Positions 1 to 13,349 of a DNA stretch of 64,000 nt are shown in pieces. Within the stretch, counting starts at the first letter, position 1; the number at the start of each line of letters is the position of its first letter. The DNA lies in contig CM046880.1 of assembly GCA_025667525.1 (NCBI GenBank), positions 595,237,895-595,301,894 on the forward strand, read 5' to 3'. Position numbers and translations under genes: made by a program. Below the pieces are notes generated by a model, which did no database searches, was not told where the DNA came from, and was given only the letters and a program-made list of their open reading frames with translations. This DNA comes from Glebionis coronaria. Taxonomy: Eukaryota > Streptophyta > Magnoliopsida > Asterales > Asteraceae.

Positions 1-688
1 ATGTATTTGCCCGGATTCTTGTTGGATAAAACACATCTATATGTTTGCTCTGTTTAGTTTTGGTTGTGTTTTATTGGTGTAAAAGTTGGTCAGCTAGTAT
101 TTGAGGTAGTTGTGAATGTAGTAGACAAAGAGTATCTCGACGGCACATTATAGTATAAAGGTCAAGACATGAGTGTGCTCTAACAACACGTCATGTTATT
201 TGACCTAAAAATGATATTGTTTAACCTTGGGAAGCCTACATATGTGAATAATATGCAAAAGAAGGACAATTATTTTTTGACATTTCATGTAGGATCAACT
301 TGCTTATGTATTATATGACTCTGAAATATTTGATTCCATGTTTTATTCTATTAAAATTGAGAGCTATCAAGAAATAGAGTACCAAACACAATCGCTAACA
401 TACAAAAACAAATTTATATTGAAATTATCTGAAAACGTGGGTTGCAATAAAATGGTCATAACATGTGATACATGACTCCATTTCAAGACCACAACTAAGA
501 AAATGGATGCTTGATAAAAGGAGTACTTTTATCCAGGCAAGCATTGGTCAAAAGCGACTAAACCCGATCAAAAACTGATAAAAACCTACCAAGAACAGCT
601 AAAAATGCCGTAACCGGCTCAAATCATCCAAACCTAAGAAAAAACCTCTAAAATTATTTCCAGTCCATATAGACCACATAGAGGCAAA

Positions 689-3440
689 ATGTATTTGCCC
701 GGATTCTTGTTGGATAAAACACATCTATATGTTTCCTCTGTTTAGTTTTGGTTGTGTTTTATTGGTGTAAAAGTTGGTCAGCTAGTATTTGAGGTAGTTG
801 TGAATGTAGTAGACAAAGAGCATCTCGACGGCATATTATAGTATAAAGGTCAAGACATGAGTGTTCTCTAACAACACTTCATGTTATTTGACCTAAAAAT
901 GATATTGTTTAACCTTGGGAAGCCTACATAAGTGAATAATATGCAAAAGAAGGACAAGTATTTTTTGACATTTCATGTAGGATCAACTTGCTTATGTATT
1001 ATATGACTCTGAAATATTTGATTCCATGTTTTATTATATTAAAATTAAGATCTATCAAGAAATAGAGTACCAAACACAATCGCTAACATACAAAAACAAA
1101 TTTATATTGAAATTATCTGAAAACGTGGGTTGCAATAAAATGGTCATAACATGTGATACATGACTCCGTTTCAAGACCACAACTATGAAAATGGATGCTT
1201 GAAAAAATGAGTACTTTTATCCAGGCAAGCATTGGTCAAAAGCGACTAAACACGATCAAAAACAGATAAAAACCTACCAAGAACAGCTAAAAATGCCGTA
1301 ACCGGCTCAAATCATCCAAACCTAAGAAAAAACCTCTAAAATTATTTCCAGTTCATATAGACCACATAGAAGCAAAATGTATTTGCCCGGATTCTTGTTG
1401 GATAAAACACATCTATATGTTTGCTCTGTTTAGTTTTGGTTGTGTTTTATTGGTGTAAAAGTTGGTCAGCTAGTATTTGAGGTATTTGTGAATGTAGTAA
1501 ACAAAGAGCATCTCGACGGCACATTATAGTATAAAGGTCAAGACATGAGTGTGCTCTAACAACACGTCATGTTATTTAACCTAAAAATGATATTGTTTAA
1601 CCTTGGGAAGCCTACATAGGTGAATAATATGCAAAAGAAGGACAAGTATTTTTTGACATTTCATGTAGGATCAACTTGCTTATGTATTATATGACTCTGA
1701 AATATTTGATTCCATATTTTATTCTATTAAAATTGAGAGCTATTAAGAAATAGAGTACCAAACACAATCTCTAACATACAAAAACAAATTTATATTGAAA
1801 TTATCTGAAAACGTGGGTTGCAATAAAATGGTCATAACATGTGATACATGACTCCATTTCAAGACCACAACTAAGAAAATGGATGCTTGATAAAAGGAGT
1901 ACTTTTATCCAGGCAAGCATTGGTCAAAAGCGACTAAACCCGATCAAAAACTGATAAAAACCTACCAAGAACAGCTAAAAATGCCGTAACCGGCTCAAAT
2001 CATCCAAACCTAAGAAAAAACCTCTAAAATTATTTCCAGTCCATATAGACCACATAGAGGCAAAATGTATTTGCCCGGATTCTTGTTGGATAAAACACAT
2101 CTATATGTTTCCTCTGTTTAGTTTTGGTTGTGTTTTATTGGTGTAAAAGTTGGTCAGCTAGTATTTGAGGTAGTTGTGAATGTAGTAGACAAAGAGCATC
2201 TCGACGGCATATTATAGTATAAAGGTCAAGACATGAGTGTTCTCTAACAACACTTCATGTTATTTGACCTAAAAATGATATTGTTTAACCTTGGGAAGCC
2301 TACATAAGTGAATAATATGCAAAAGAAGGACAAGTATTTTTTGACATTTCATGTAGGATCAACTTGCTTATGTATTATATGACTCTGAAATATTTGATTC
2401 CATGTTTTATTATATTAAAATTAAGATCTATCAAGAAATAGAGTACCAAACACAATCGCTAACATACAAAAACAAATTTATATTGAAATTATCTGAAAAC
2501 GTGGGTTGCAATAAAATGGTCATAACATGTGATACATGACTCCGTTTCAAGACCACAACTATGAAAATGGATGCTTGAAAAAATGAGTACTTTTATCCAG
2601 GCAAGCATTGGTCAAAAGCGACTAAACACGATCAAAAACAGATAAAAACCTACCAAGAACAGCTAAAAATGCCGTAACCGGCTCAAATCATCCAAACCTA
2701 AGAAAAAACCTCTAAAATTATTTCCAGTTCATATAGACCACATAGAAGCAAAATGTATTTGCCCGGATTCTTGTTGGATAAAACACATCTATATGTTTGC
2801 TCTGTTTAGTTTTGGTTGTGTTTTATTGGTGTAAAAGTTGGTCAGCTAGTATTTGAGGTATTTGTGAATGTAGTAAACAAAGAGCATCTCGACGGCACAT
2901 TATAGTATAAAGGTTAAGACATGAGTGTGCTCTAACAACACGTCATGTTATTTAACCTAAAAATGATATTGTTTAACCTTGGGAAGCCTACATAGGTGAA
3001 TAATATGCAAAAGAAGGACAAGTATTTTTTGACATTTCATGTAGGATCAACTTGCTTATGTATTATATGACTCTGAAATATTTGATTCCATATTTTATTC
3101 TATTAAAATTGAGAGCTATTAAGAAATAGAGTACCAAACACAATCGCTAACATACAAAAACAAATTTATATTGAAATTATCTGAAAACGTGGGTTGCAAT
3201 AAAATGGTCATAACATGTGATACATGACTCCATTTCAAGACCACAACTAAGAAAATGGATGCTTGATAAAAGGAGTACTTTTATCCAGGCAAGCATTGGT
3301 CAAAAGCGACTAAACCCGATCAAAAACTGATAAAAACCTACCAAGAACAGCTAAAAATGCCGTAACCGGCTCAAATCATCCAAACCTAAGAAAAAACCTC
3401 TAAAATTATTTCCAGTCCATATAGACCACATAGAGGCAAA
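689..3440 (+). repeat. Two copies of a 1375-bp dimeric higher-order repeat
   Basis: Monomers at 689 and 2065 are nearly identical to each other (both have cctctgtttag, a tgaaaaaatgagt variant and a ttctctaacaacacttcatg variant). Monomers at 1378 and 2753 form the other matching pair (ggtatttgtgaatgtagtaaac, ttaacctaaaaatg). Alternate copies therefore match better than neighbours, which is the mark of a two-monomer higher-order unit. The monomer at 1 belongs to neither type. Confidence 0.88.
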
Positions 3441-4128
3441 ATGTATTTGCTCGGATTCTTGTTGGATAAAACACATCTATATGTTTGCTCTGTTTAGTTT
3501 TGGTTGTGTTTTATTGGTGTAAAAGTTGGTCAGCTATTATTTGAGGTAGTTGTGAATGTAGTAGACAAAGAGCATCTCGACGGCACATTATAGTATAAAG
3601 GTCAAGACATGAGTGTTCTCTAACAACACTTCATGTTATTTGACCTAAAAATGATATTGTTTAACCTTGGGAAGCCTACATAAGTGAATAATATGCAAAA
3701 GAAGGACAAGTATTTTTTGACATTTCATGTAGGATCAACTTGCTTATGTATTATATGACTCTGAAATATTTGATTCCATGTTTTATTCTATTAAAATTAA
3801 GATATATCAAGAAATAGAGTACCAAACACAATCGCTAACATACAAAAACAAATTTATATTGAAATTATCTGAAAACGTGGGTTGCAATAAAATGATCATA
3901 ACATGTGATACACGACTCCATTTCAAGACCACAACTAAGAAAATGGTTGCTTGAAAAAATGAGTACTTTTATCCATGCAAGCATTGGTCAAAAGCGACTA
4001 AACACGATCAAAAACTGATAAAAACCTACCAAGAACAGCTAAAAATGCCGTAACCGGCTCAAATCATCCAAACCTAAGAAAAAACCTCTAAAATTATTTC
4101 CAGTCCATATAGACCACATAGAGGCAAA

Positions 4129-5514
4129 ATGTATTTACCCGGATTCTTGTTGGATAAAACACATCTATATGTTTGCTCTGTTTAGTTTTGGTTGTGTTTT
4201 ATTGGTGTAAAAGTTGGTCAGCTAGTATTTGAGGTAGTTGTGAATGTAGTAGACAAAGAGCATCTCGACGGCACATTATAGTATAAAGGTCAAGACATGA
4301 GTGTGCTCTAACAACACGTCATGTTATTTGACCTAAAAATGATATTGTTTAACCTTGGGAAGCCTACATATGTGAATAATATGCAAAAGAAGGACAATTA
4401 TTTTTTGACATTTCATGTAGGATCAACTTGCTTATGTATTATATGACTCTAAAATATTTGATTCCATGTTTTATTCTATTAAAATTGAGAGCTATCGAGA
4501 AATAGAGTACCAAACACAATCGCTAACATACAAAAACAAATTTATATTGAAATTATCTGAAAACGTGGGTTGCAATAAAATGGTCATAACAAGTGATAAA
4601 TGACTCCGTTTCAAGACCACAACTAAGAAAATGGATGCTTGAAAAAAGGAGTACTTTTATCCAGGCAAGCATTGGTCAAAAGCAACTAAACCCGATCAAA
4701 AACTAATAAAAACCTACCAAGAACAGCTAAAAATGCCGTAACCGGCTCAAATCATCCAAACCTAAGAAAAAACCTCTAATATTATTTCCAGCCCATATAG
4801 ACCACATAGAAACCGGGCAAAATGTATTTTCCCAGATTCTTGATGGATAAAACACATCTATATGTTTGCTCTGTTTAGTTTTGGTTGTGTTTTATTGGTG
4901 TAAAAGTTGGTCAGCTAGTATTTGAGGTAGTTGTGAATGTAGTAGACAAAGAGCATCTCGACGGCACATTATAGTATAAAGGTCAAGACATGAGTGTGCT
5001 CTAACAACACGTCATGTTATTTGACCTAAAAATGATATTGTTTATCCTTGGGAAGCCTACATATGTGAATAATATGCAAAAGAAGGACAATTATTTTTTG
5101 ACATTTCATGTAGGATCAACTTGCTTATGTATTATATGACTCTAAAATATTTGATTCCATGTTTTATTCTATTAAAATTGAGAGCTATCGAGAAATAGAG
5201 TACCAAACACAATCGCTAACATACAAAAACAAATTTATATTGAAATTATCTGAAAACGTGGGTTGCAATAAAATGGTCATAACAAGTGATAAATGACTCC
5301 GTTTCAAGACCACAACTAAGAAAATGGATGCTTGAAAAAAGGAGTACTTTTATCCAGGCAAGCATTGGTCAAAAGCAACTAAACCCGATCAAAAACTAAT
5401 AAAAACCTACCAAGAACAGCTAAAAATGCCGTAACCGGCTCAAATCATCCAAACCTAAGAAAAAACCTCTAATATTATTTCCAGCCCATATAGACCACAT
5501 AGAAACCGGGCAAA
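4129..5514 (+). repeat. Two adjacent 693-bp monomers, a local single-monomer duplication
   Basis: Both monomers end with agaaaccgggcaaaatg where others have agaggcaaaatg, a 5-base length gain found nowhere else in the window. They also share aacaagtgataaatgactcc and ctatcgagaaatagag. The second copy and the following monomer start with a variant (ttttcccagattcttgatgg) not seen at the start of the first. The duplication breakpoints therefore lie inside monomers, as expected for unequal exchange. Confidence 0.85.
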
Positions 5515-7578
5515 ATGTATTTTCCCAGATTCTTGATGGATAAAACACATCTATATGTTTGCTCTGTTTAGTTTTGGTTGTGTTTTATTGGTGTAAAAGT
5601 TGGTCAGCTAGTATTTGAGGTAGTTGTGAATGTAGTAGACAAAGAGCATCTCGACGGCACATTATAGTATAAAGGTCAAGACATGAGTGTGCTCTAACAA
5701 CACGTCATGTTATTTGACCTAAAAATGATATTGTTTAACCTTGGGAAGCCTACATAAGTGAATAATATGCAAAAGAAGGACAAGTATTTTTTGACATTTC
5801 ATGTAGGATCAACTTGCTTATGTATTATATGACTCTAAAATATTTGATTCCATGTTTTATTCTATTAAAATTGAGAGCTATCGAGAAATAGAGTACCAAA
5901 CACAATCGCTAACATACAAAAACAAATTTATATTGAAATTATCTGAAAACGTGGGTTGCAATAAAATGATCATAACATGTGATACATGACTCCGTTTCAA
6001 GACCACAACTAAGAAAATGGATGCTTGAAAAAAGGAGTACTTTTATCCAGGCAAGCATTGGTCAAAAGCGACTAAACCCGATCAAAAACTGATAAAAACC
6101 TACCAAGAACAACTAGAAATGCCGTAACCGGCTCAAATCATCCAAACCTAAGAAAAAACCTCTAAAATTATTTCCAGTCCATATAGACCACATAGAGGCA
6201 AAATGTATTTGCCTGGATTCTTGATGGATAAAACACATCTATATGTTTGCTCTGTTTAGTTTTGGTTGTGTTTTATTGGTGTAAAAGTTAGTCAGCTAGT
6301 ATTTTAGGTAGTTGTGAATGTAGTAGACAAAGAGCATCTCGACGGCACATTATAGTATAAAGGTCAAGACATGAGTGTGCTCTAACAACACGTCATGTTA
6401 TTTGACCTAAAAATGATATTGTTTAACCTTGGGAAGCCTACATAGGTGAATAATATGCAAAAGAAGGACAAGTATTTTTTGACATTTCATGTAGGATCAA
6501 CTTGCTTATGTATTATATGACTCTAAAATATTTGATTCCATGTTTTATTCTATTAAAATTGAGAGCTATCGAGAAATAGAGTACCAAACACAATCGCTAA
6601 CATACAAAAACAAATTTATATTGAAATTATCTGAAAACGTGGGTTGCAATAAAATGGTCATAACATGTGATACATGACTCCGTTTCAAGACCACAACTAA
6701 GAAAATGGATGCTTGAAAAAAGGAGTACTTTTATCCAGGCATGCATTGGTCAAAAGCGACTAAACCTGATCAAAAGCTGATAAAAACCTACCAAGAACAG
6801 CTAAAAATGCCGTAACCGGCTCAAATCATCCAAACCTAAGAAAAAACCTCTAAAATTATTTCCAGTCCATATAGACAACATAGAGGCAAAATGTATTTTC
6901 CCGGATTCTTGTTGGATAAAACACATCTATATGTTTGCTATGTTTAGTTTTGGTTGTGTTTTATTGGTGTAAAAGTTGGTCAGCTAGTATTTGAGGTAGT
7001 TGTGAATGTAGTAGACAAAGAGCATCTCGACGGCACATTATAGTATAAAGGTCAAGACATGAGTGTGCTCTAACAACACGTCATGTTATTTGACCTAAAA
7101 ATGATATTGTTTAACCTTGGGAAGCCTACATAGGTGAATAATATGCAAAAGAAGGACAAGTATTTTATGACATTTCATGTAGGATCAACTTGCTTATGTA
7201 TTATATGACTCTAAAATATTTGATTCCATGTTTTATTCTATTAAAATTGAGAGCTATCAAGAAATAGAGTACCAAACATAATCGCTAACATACAAAAACA
7301 AATTTATATTGAAATTATCTGAAAACGTGGGTTGCAATAAAATGGTCATAACATGTGATACATGATTCCGTTTCAAGACCACAACTAAGAAAATGGATGC
7401 TTGAAAAAAGGAGTACTTTTATCCAGGCAAGCATTGGTCAAAAGCGACTAAACCCGATCAAAATCTGATAAAAACCTACCAAGAACAGCTAAAAATGCCG
7501 TAACCGGCTCAAATCATCCAAACCTAAGAAAAAACCTCTAAAATTATTTCCAGTCCATATAGACCACATAGAGGCAAA

Positions 7579-10500
7579 ATGTATTTGCCCGGATTCTTGT
7601 TGGATAAAACACATCTATATGTTTGCTCTGTTTAGTTTTGGTTGTGTTTTATTGGTGTAAAAGTTGGTCAGCTAGTATTTTAGGTAGTTGTGAATGTAGT
7701 AGACAAAGAGCATCTCGACGGCATATTATAGTATAAAGGATAAGACATGAGTGTGCTCTAACAAGACATCATGTTATTTGACCTAAAAATGATATTGTTT
7801 AACCTTGGGAAGCCTACATAGGTGAATAATATGCAAAAGAAGGACAAGTATTTTTTGACATTTCATGTATGATCAACTTGCTTATGTATTATATGACTCT
7901 AAAATATTTGATTCCATGTTTTATTCTATTAAAATTGAGATCTATCGAGAAATAGAGTACCAAACACAATCGCTAACATACAAAAACAAATTTATATTGA
8001 AATTATCTGAAAACGTGGGTTGCAATAAAATGGTCATAACATGTGATACATGACTCCGTTTCAAGACCACAACTAAGAAAATGGATGCTTGAAAAAAGGA
8101 GTACTTTTATCCAGGCAAGCATTGGTCAAAAGCGACTAAACCTGATCAAAAACTGATAAAAACCTACCAAGAACAGCTAAAAATACCGTAACCGGCTCAA
8201 ATCATCCAAACGTAAGAAAAAACCTCTAAAATTATTTCCAGTCCATATAGACAACATAGAGGCAAAATGTATTTGCCCGGATTCTTGTTGGATAAAACAC
8301 ATCTATATGTTTGCTCTGTTTAGTTTTGGTTGTGTTTTATTGGTGTAAAAGTTGGTCAGCTAGTATTTGAGGTAATTGTGAATGTAGTAGACAAAGAGCA
8401 TCTCGACGGCACATTATAGTATAAAGGTCAAGACATGAGTGTGCTCTAACAACACGTCATGTTATTTGACCTAAAAATGATATTGTTTAACCTTGGGAAG
8501 CCTACATAGGTGAATAATATGCAAAAGAAGGACAAGTATTTTATGACATTTCATGTAGGATCAACTTTCTTATGTATTATATGACTCTAAAATATTTGAT
8601 TCCATGTTTTATTCTATTAAAATAAAGAGCTATCAAGAAATAGAGTACCAAAGACAATCGCTAACATACTAAAACAAATTATATTGAAATTATCTGAAAA
8701 CGTGGGTTGCAATAAAATGGTCATAACATGTGATACATGACTCTGTTTCAAGACCACAACTAAGAAAATGGATGCTTGAAAAAAGGAGTACTTTTATCTA
8801 GGCAAGCATTGGTCAAAAGCGACTAAACCCGATCAAAATCTGATAAAAACCTACCAAGAACAGCTAAAAATGCCGTAACCGGCTCAAATCATCCAAACCT
8901 AAGAAAAAACCTCTAAAATTATTTCCAGTCCATATAGACCACATAGAGGCAAAATGTATTTGCCCGGATTCTTGTTGGATAAAACACATCTATATGTTTG
9001 CTCTGTTTAGTTTTGGTTGTGTTTTATTGGTGTAAAAGTTGGTCAGCTAGTATTTTAGGTAGTTGTGAATGTAGTAGACAAAGAGCATCTCGACGGCACA
9101 TTATAGTATAAAGGATAAGACATGAGTGTGCTCTAACAACACATCATGTTATTTGACCTAAAAATGATATTGTTTAACCTTGGGAAGCCTACATAGGTGA
9201 ATAATATGCAAAAGAAGGACAAGTATTTTTTGACATTTCATGTATGATCAACTTGCTTATGTATTATATGACTCTAAAATATTTGATTCCATGTTTTATT
9301 CTATTAAAATTGAGATCTATCGAGAAATAGAGTACCAAACACAATCGCTAACATACAAAAACAAATTTATATTGAAATTATCTGAAAACGTAGGTTGCAA
9401 TAAAATGGTCATAACATGTGATACATGACTCCGTTTCAAGACCACAACTAAGAAAATGGATGCTTGAAAAAAGGAGTACTTTTATCCAGGCAAGCATTGG
9501 TCAAAAGCGACTAAACCTGATCAAAAACTGATAAAAACCTACCAAGAACAGCTAAAAATGCCGTAACCGGCTCAAATCATCCAAACGTAAGAAAAAACCT
9601 CTAAAATTATTTCCAGTCCATATAGACAACATAGAGGCAAAATGTATTTGCCCGGATTCTTGTTGGATAAAACACATCTATATGTTTGCTCTGTTTAGTT
9701 TTGGTTGTGTTTTATTGGTGTAAAAGTTGGTCAGCTAGTATTTGAGGTAATTGTGAATGTAGTAGACAAAGAGCATCTCGACGGCACATTATAGTATAAA
9801 GGTCAAGACATGAGTGTGCTCTAACAACACGTCATGTTATTTGACCTAAAAATGATATTGTTTAACCTTGGGAAGCCTACATAGGTGAATAATATGCAAA
9901 ATAAGGACAAGTATTTTATGACATTTCATGTAGGATCAACTTGCTTATGTATTATATGACTCTAAAATATTTGATTCCATGTTTTATTCTATAAAAATAA
10001 AGAGCTATCAAGAAATAGAGTACCAAAGACAATCGCTAACATACTAAAACAAATTATATTGAAATTATCTGAAAACGTGGGTTGCAATAAAATGGTCATA
10101 ACATGTGATACATGACTCCGTTTCAAGACCACAACTAAGAAAATGGATGCTTGAAAAAAGGAGTACTTTTATCTAGCCAAGCATTGGTCAAAAGCGACTA
10201 AACCCGATCAAAATCTGATAAAAACCTACCAAGAACAGCTAAAAATGCCGTAACCGGCTCAAATCATCCAAACCTAAGAAAAAACCTCTAAAATTATTTC
10301 CAGTCCATATAGACCACATAGAGGCAAAATGTATTTGCCCGGATTCTTGTTGGATAAAACAAATCTATATGTTTGCTCTGTTTAGTTTTGGTTGTGTTTT
10401 ATTGGTGTAAAAGTTGGTCAGCTAGTATTTTAGGTAGTTGTGAATGTAGTAGACAAAGAGCATCTCGACGGTACATTATAGTATAAAGGATAAGACATGA

Positions 10501-11704
10501 GTGTGCTCTAACAACACGTCATGTTATTTGACCTAAAAATGATATTGTTTAACCTTGGGAAGCCTACATAGGTGAATAATATGCAAAAGAAGGACAAGTA
10601 TTTTTTGACATTTCATGTATGATCAACTTGCTTATGTATTATATGACTCTAAAATATTTGATTCCATGTTTTATTCTATTAAAATTGAGATCTATCGAGA
10701 AATAGAGTACCAAACACAATCGCTAACATACAAAAACAAATTTATATTGAAATTATCTGAAAACGTGGGTTGCAATAAAATGGTCATAACATGTGATACA
10801 TGACTCCGTTTCAAGACCACAACTAAGAAAATGGATGCTTGAAAAAAGGAGTACTTTTATCCAGGCAAGCATTGGTCAAAAGCGACTAAACCTGATCAAA
10901 AACTGATAAAAACCTACCAAGAACAGCTAAAAATGCCGTAACCGGCTCAAATCATCCAAACCTAAGAAAAAACCTCTAAAATTATTTCCAGTCCATATAG
11001 ACAACATAGAGGCAAAATGTATTTGCCCGAATTCTTGTTGGATAAAACACATCTATATGTTTGCTCTGTTTAGTTTTGGTTGTGTTTTATTGGTGTAAAA
11101 GTTGGTCAGCTAGTATTTGAGGTAATTGTGAATGTAGTAGACAAAGAGCATCTCGACGGCACATTATAGTATAAAGGTCAAGACATGAGTGTGCTCTAAC
11201 AACATGTCATGTTATTTGACCTAAAAATGATATTGTTTAACCTTGGGAAGCCTACATAGGTGAATAATATGCAAAAGAAGGACAAGTATTTTATGACATT
11301 TCATGTAGGATCAACTTGCTTATGTATTATATGACTCTAAAATATTTGATTCCATGTTTTATTCTATTAAAATAAAGAGCTATCAAGAAATAGAGTACCA
11401 AACACAATCGCTAACATACTAAAACAAATTTATATTGAAATTATCTGAAAACGTGGGTTGCAATAAAATGGTCATAACATGTGATACATGACTCCGTTTC
11501 AAGACCACAACTAAGAAAATGGATGCTTGAAAAAAGGAGTACTTTTATCTAGGCAAGCATTGGTCAAAAGCGACTAAACCCGATCAAAATCTGATAAAAA
11601 CCTACCAAGAACAGCTAAAAATGCCGTAACCGGCTCAAATCATCCAAACCTAAGAAAAAACCTCTAAAATTATTTCCAGTCCATATAGACCACATAGAGG
11701 CAAA
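7579..11704 (+). repeat. Three copies of a 1375-bp dimeric higher-order repeat
   Basis: Monomers at 7579, 8954 and 10329 share tattttaggtagttg, ggataagacatg and a G-to-T change giving catgtatgatcaac. Monomers at 8267, 9642 and 11017 share gaggtaattgtg, tattttatgacatttc and aataaagagctatcaag. The G-to-T change opens the same 62-codon frame three times (7865, 9240, 10615), exactly 1375 bp apart. That is a useful marker of the period but not a gene. Confidence 0.9.
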
Positions 11705-12540
11705 ATGTATTTTCCCGGATTCTTGTTGGATAAAATACATCTATATGTTTGCTCTGTTTAGTTTTGGTTGTGTTTTATTGGTGTAAAAGTTGGTCAGCTA
11801 GTATTTGAGATAGTTGTGAATGTAGTAGACAAAGAGCATCTCGACGGCACATTATAGTATAAAGGTCAAGATATGAGTGTGCTCTAACAACACGTCATGT
11901 TATTTGACCTAAAAATGATATTGTTTAACCTTGGGAAGCCTACATAGGTGAATAATATGCAAAAGAATAACAAGTATTTTTTGACATTTCATGTAGGATA
12001 ACTTGCTTATGTATTATTTGACTCTAAAATATTTGATTCCATGTTTTATTCTATTAAAATTGAGAGCTATCGAGAAATAGAGTCCCAAACACAATCGGTA
12101 ACATACAAAAACAAATTTATATTGAAATTATCTGAAAACGTGGGTTGCAATAAAATGGTCATAACATGTGATACATGACTCCGTTTCAAGACCACAACTA
12201 AGAAAATGGATGCTTGAAAAAAGGAGTACTTTTATCCAGGCAAGCATTGGTCAAAAGCGACTAAACCCGATCAAAAACTGATAAAAACCACCAAGAACAG
12301 CTAAAAATGCCGTAACCGGCTCAAATCATCCAAACCTAAGAAAAAACCTCTAAAATTATTTCCAGTCCATATAGACCACATAGAGGCAAAATATATTTGC
12401 CCGGATTCTTGTTGGATAAAACACATCTATATGTTTGCTCTGTTTAGTTTTGGTTGTGTTTTATTGGTGTAAAAGTTGGTCAGCTAGTATTTGAGGTAGT
12501 TGTGAATGTAGTAGACAAAGAGCATCTCGACGGCACATTA

Positions 12541-12862
12541 TGTTGGAAATACGTTTTACGTATTTATGAAGGATCGGTCGCTCCAACGACAATTATGTAA
12601 TAGGCTCGTGATCCACTTTGTAATTGTATAGTCCATATAGCCCACATGTAGGGTGGGCTATATATATACCCCTCCTAGCATGTTAGGAGGGGGTTGGTCA
12701 TTCATTCAAATCACTTTCATTAATCTAATCTTACTTTCTCTCTCTACTTTTCTTCCCTCTCCTTTCTCTCTCTACACCTAATCTCCATCTTCCCCATCTC
12801 TTCCACCAAATCCATAGATCTAATCCATCATTTACCAAATCCTTAGATTATGTAGGCCTTCA
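12541..12862 (+). repeat. 5' long terminal repeat
   Basis: Begins tgttggaaatacg and ends ggccttca. It matches 20773-21094 base for base with no indels and one substitution (A at 12746, T at 20978). It carries an 8-bp inverted repeat at its very start (12547-12554 with 12558-12565), a TATA-like run, two strong hairpins around that run, and a CT-rich stretch (about 12730-12775) typical of a transcribed leader. The end was set at CA because the primer binding site follows two bases later. Confidence 0.95.
12635..12692 (+). promoter_or_regulatory. Putative LTR core promoter: TATA run flanked by two hairpins
   Basis: A tatatatata run at 12659-12668 is the best TATA box in the LTR. It lies within or next to two perfect inverted repeats. 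Arms 12635-12644 and 12654-12663 (10 bp, 9-base loop) overlap the TATA run. Arms 12669-12677 and 12684-12692 (9 bp, GC-rich, loop gcatgt) follow it. If transcription starts about 25-35 bp after the TATA run, the second hairpin is at or just before the RNA 5' end. Promoter activity is inferred from position and motif only. The 3' LTR has the same arrangement 8232 bp further on. Confidence 0.6.
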
Positions 12863-12864
12863 AT

Positions 12865-12880
12865 TGGTATCAAGAGCCAT
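12865..12880 (+). other. Primer binding site, initiator tRNA-Met type
   Basis: tggtatcaagagccat begins two bases after the end of the 5' LTR. Plant Ty1/copia elements usually carry TGGTATCAGAGCC, complementary to the 3' end of initiator tRNA-Met; here there is one extra A (tcaagagcc). The position is where minus-strand DNA synthesis is primed. Confidence 0.85.
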
Positions 12881-12884
12881 GGTT

Positions 12885-13330
12885 GAATCTTAGGATTTGC
12901 TTATTTTTTATCTTTTGATTTGGTGGTAAAAATCCTTTCTTTTCTAATTTTTTATCAATTTTTTTTTTTATAAATTTTATCAATTTTCATTTTTTATCAG
13001 TTTTATTTTTTACGTTTTTTTTTATAATCAGTTTTTTCGTATGTTTTTTACCATTAGTTTTTGATTATCAGTTTTTTAGTATCATTTCATCAATTTTTTT
13101 TTAAAAATAATCAGTTTTTCTTTTTCAATAATAAGTTTTTTTTTTTTTATTATCACATTTTTTTAATCATTTTTTATCAGTCATTTTTTTAATCAATTTT
13201 TGTAATCAGTCTTCTTTTTCATTTTTGTCCATTGGTCCAAACTGTCTAAAATCTGTCGAATCTGTCTACTGTTTGTTGTCCTTCAATTTTTTGTCCAATA
13301 CAGTCCTGTTCTATCCAGTTTTCAGTCCAA
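12885..13330 (+). repeat. T-rich low-complexity leader tract
   Basis: Long T runs broken by atca, mostly variants of tttttatcagttttt, from about 12900 to 13200. This is followed by a short stretch rich in ctgtc motifs (cagtcctgttctatcc). No ORF and no known element was seen. It is probably untranslated leader expanded by slippage. Confidence 0.7.
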
Positions 13331-13349
13331 AAAGTGGCATCTGTCCTTT

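Larger units (their letters stand above)
1..12540 (+). repeat. Satellite array, left block (about 18 monomers of about 688 bp)
   Basis: Head-to-tail tandem repeat. Taking the motif atgtatttgcccgg as the start, monomers begin at 1, 689, 1378, 2065, 2753, 3441, 4129, 4822, 5515, 6203, 6891, 7579, 8267, 8954, 9642, 10329, 11017, 11705 and 12391. Lengths are mostly 686-689 bp, with two of 693. Copies differ by scattered substitutions and 1-5-base indels and are all in one orientation. The sequence is AT-rich and every reading frame is closed by frequent stops, so it is not coding. The last monomer is cut at its position 150 by the LTR element. It is probably a centromeric, pericentromeric or knob-type satellite; its chromosomal place cannot be told from sequence alone. 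I do not recognise a named family. Confidence 0.97.

Noticed and set aside
7865..8053. 62-aa open frame starting ATG, repeated at 9240 and 10615
   Set aside because: It lies inside satellite monomers and exists only where a G-to-T change creates an ATG. Other monomers have no such start. It repeats because the dimer repeats.
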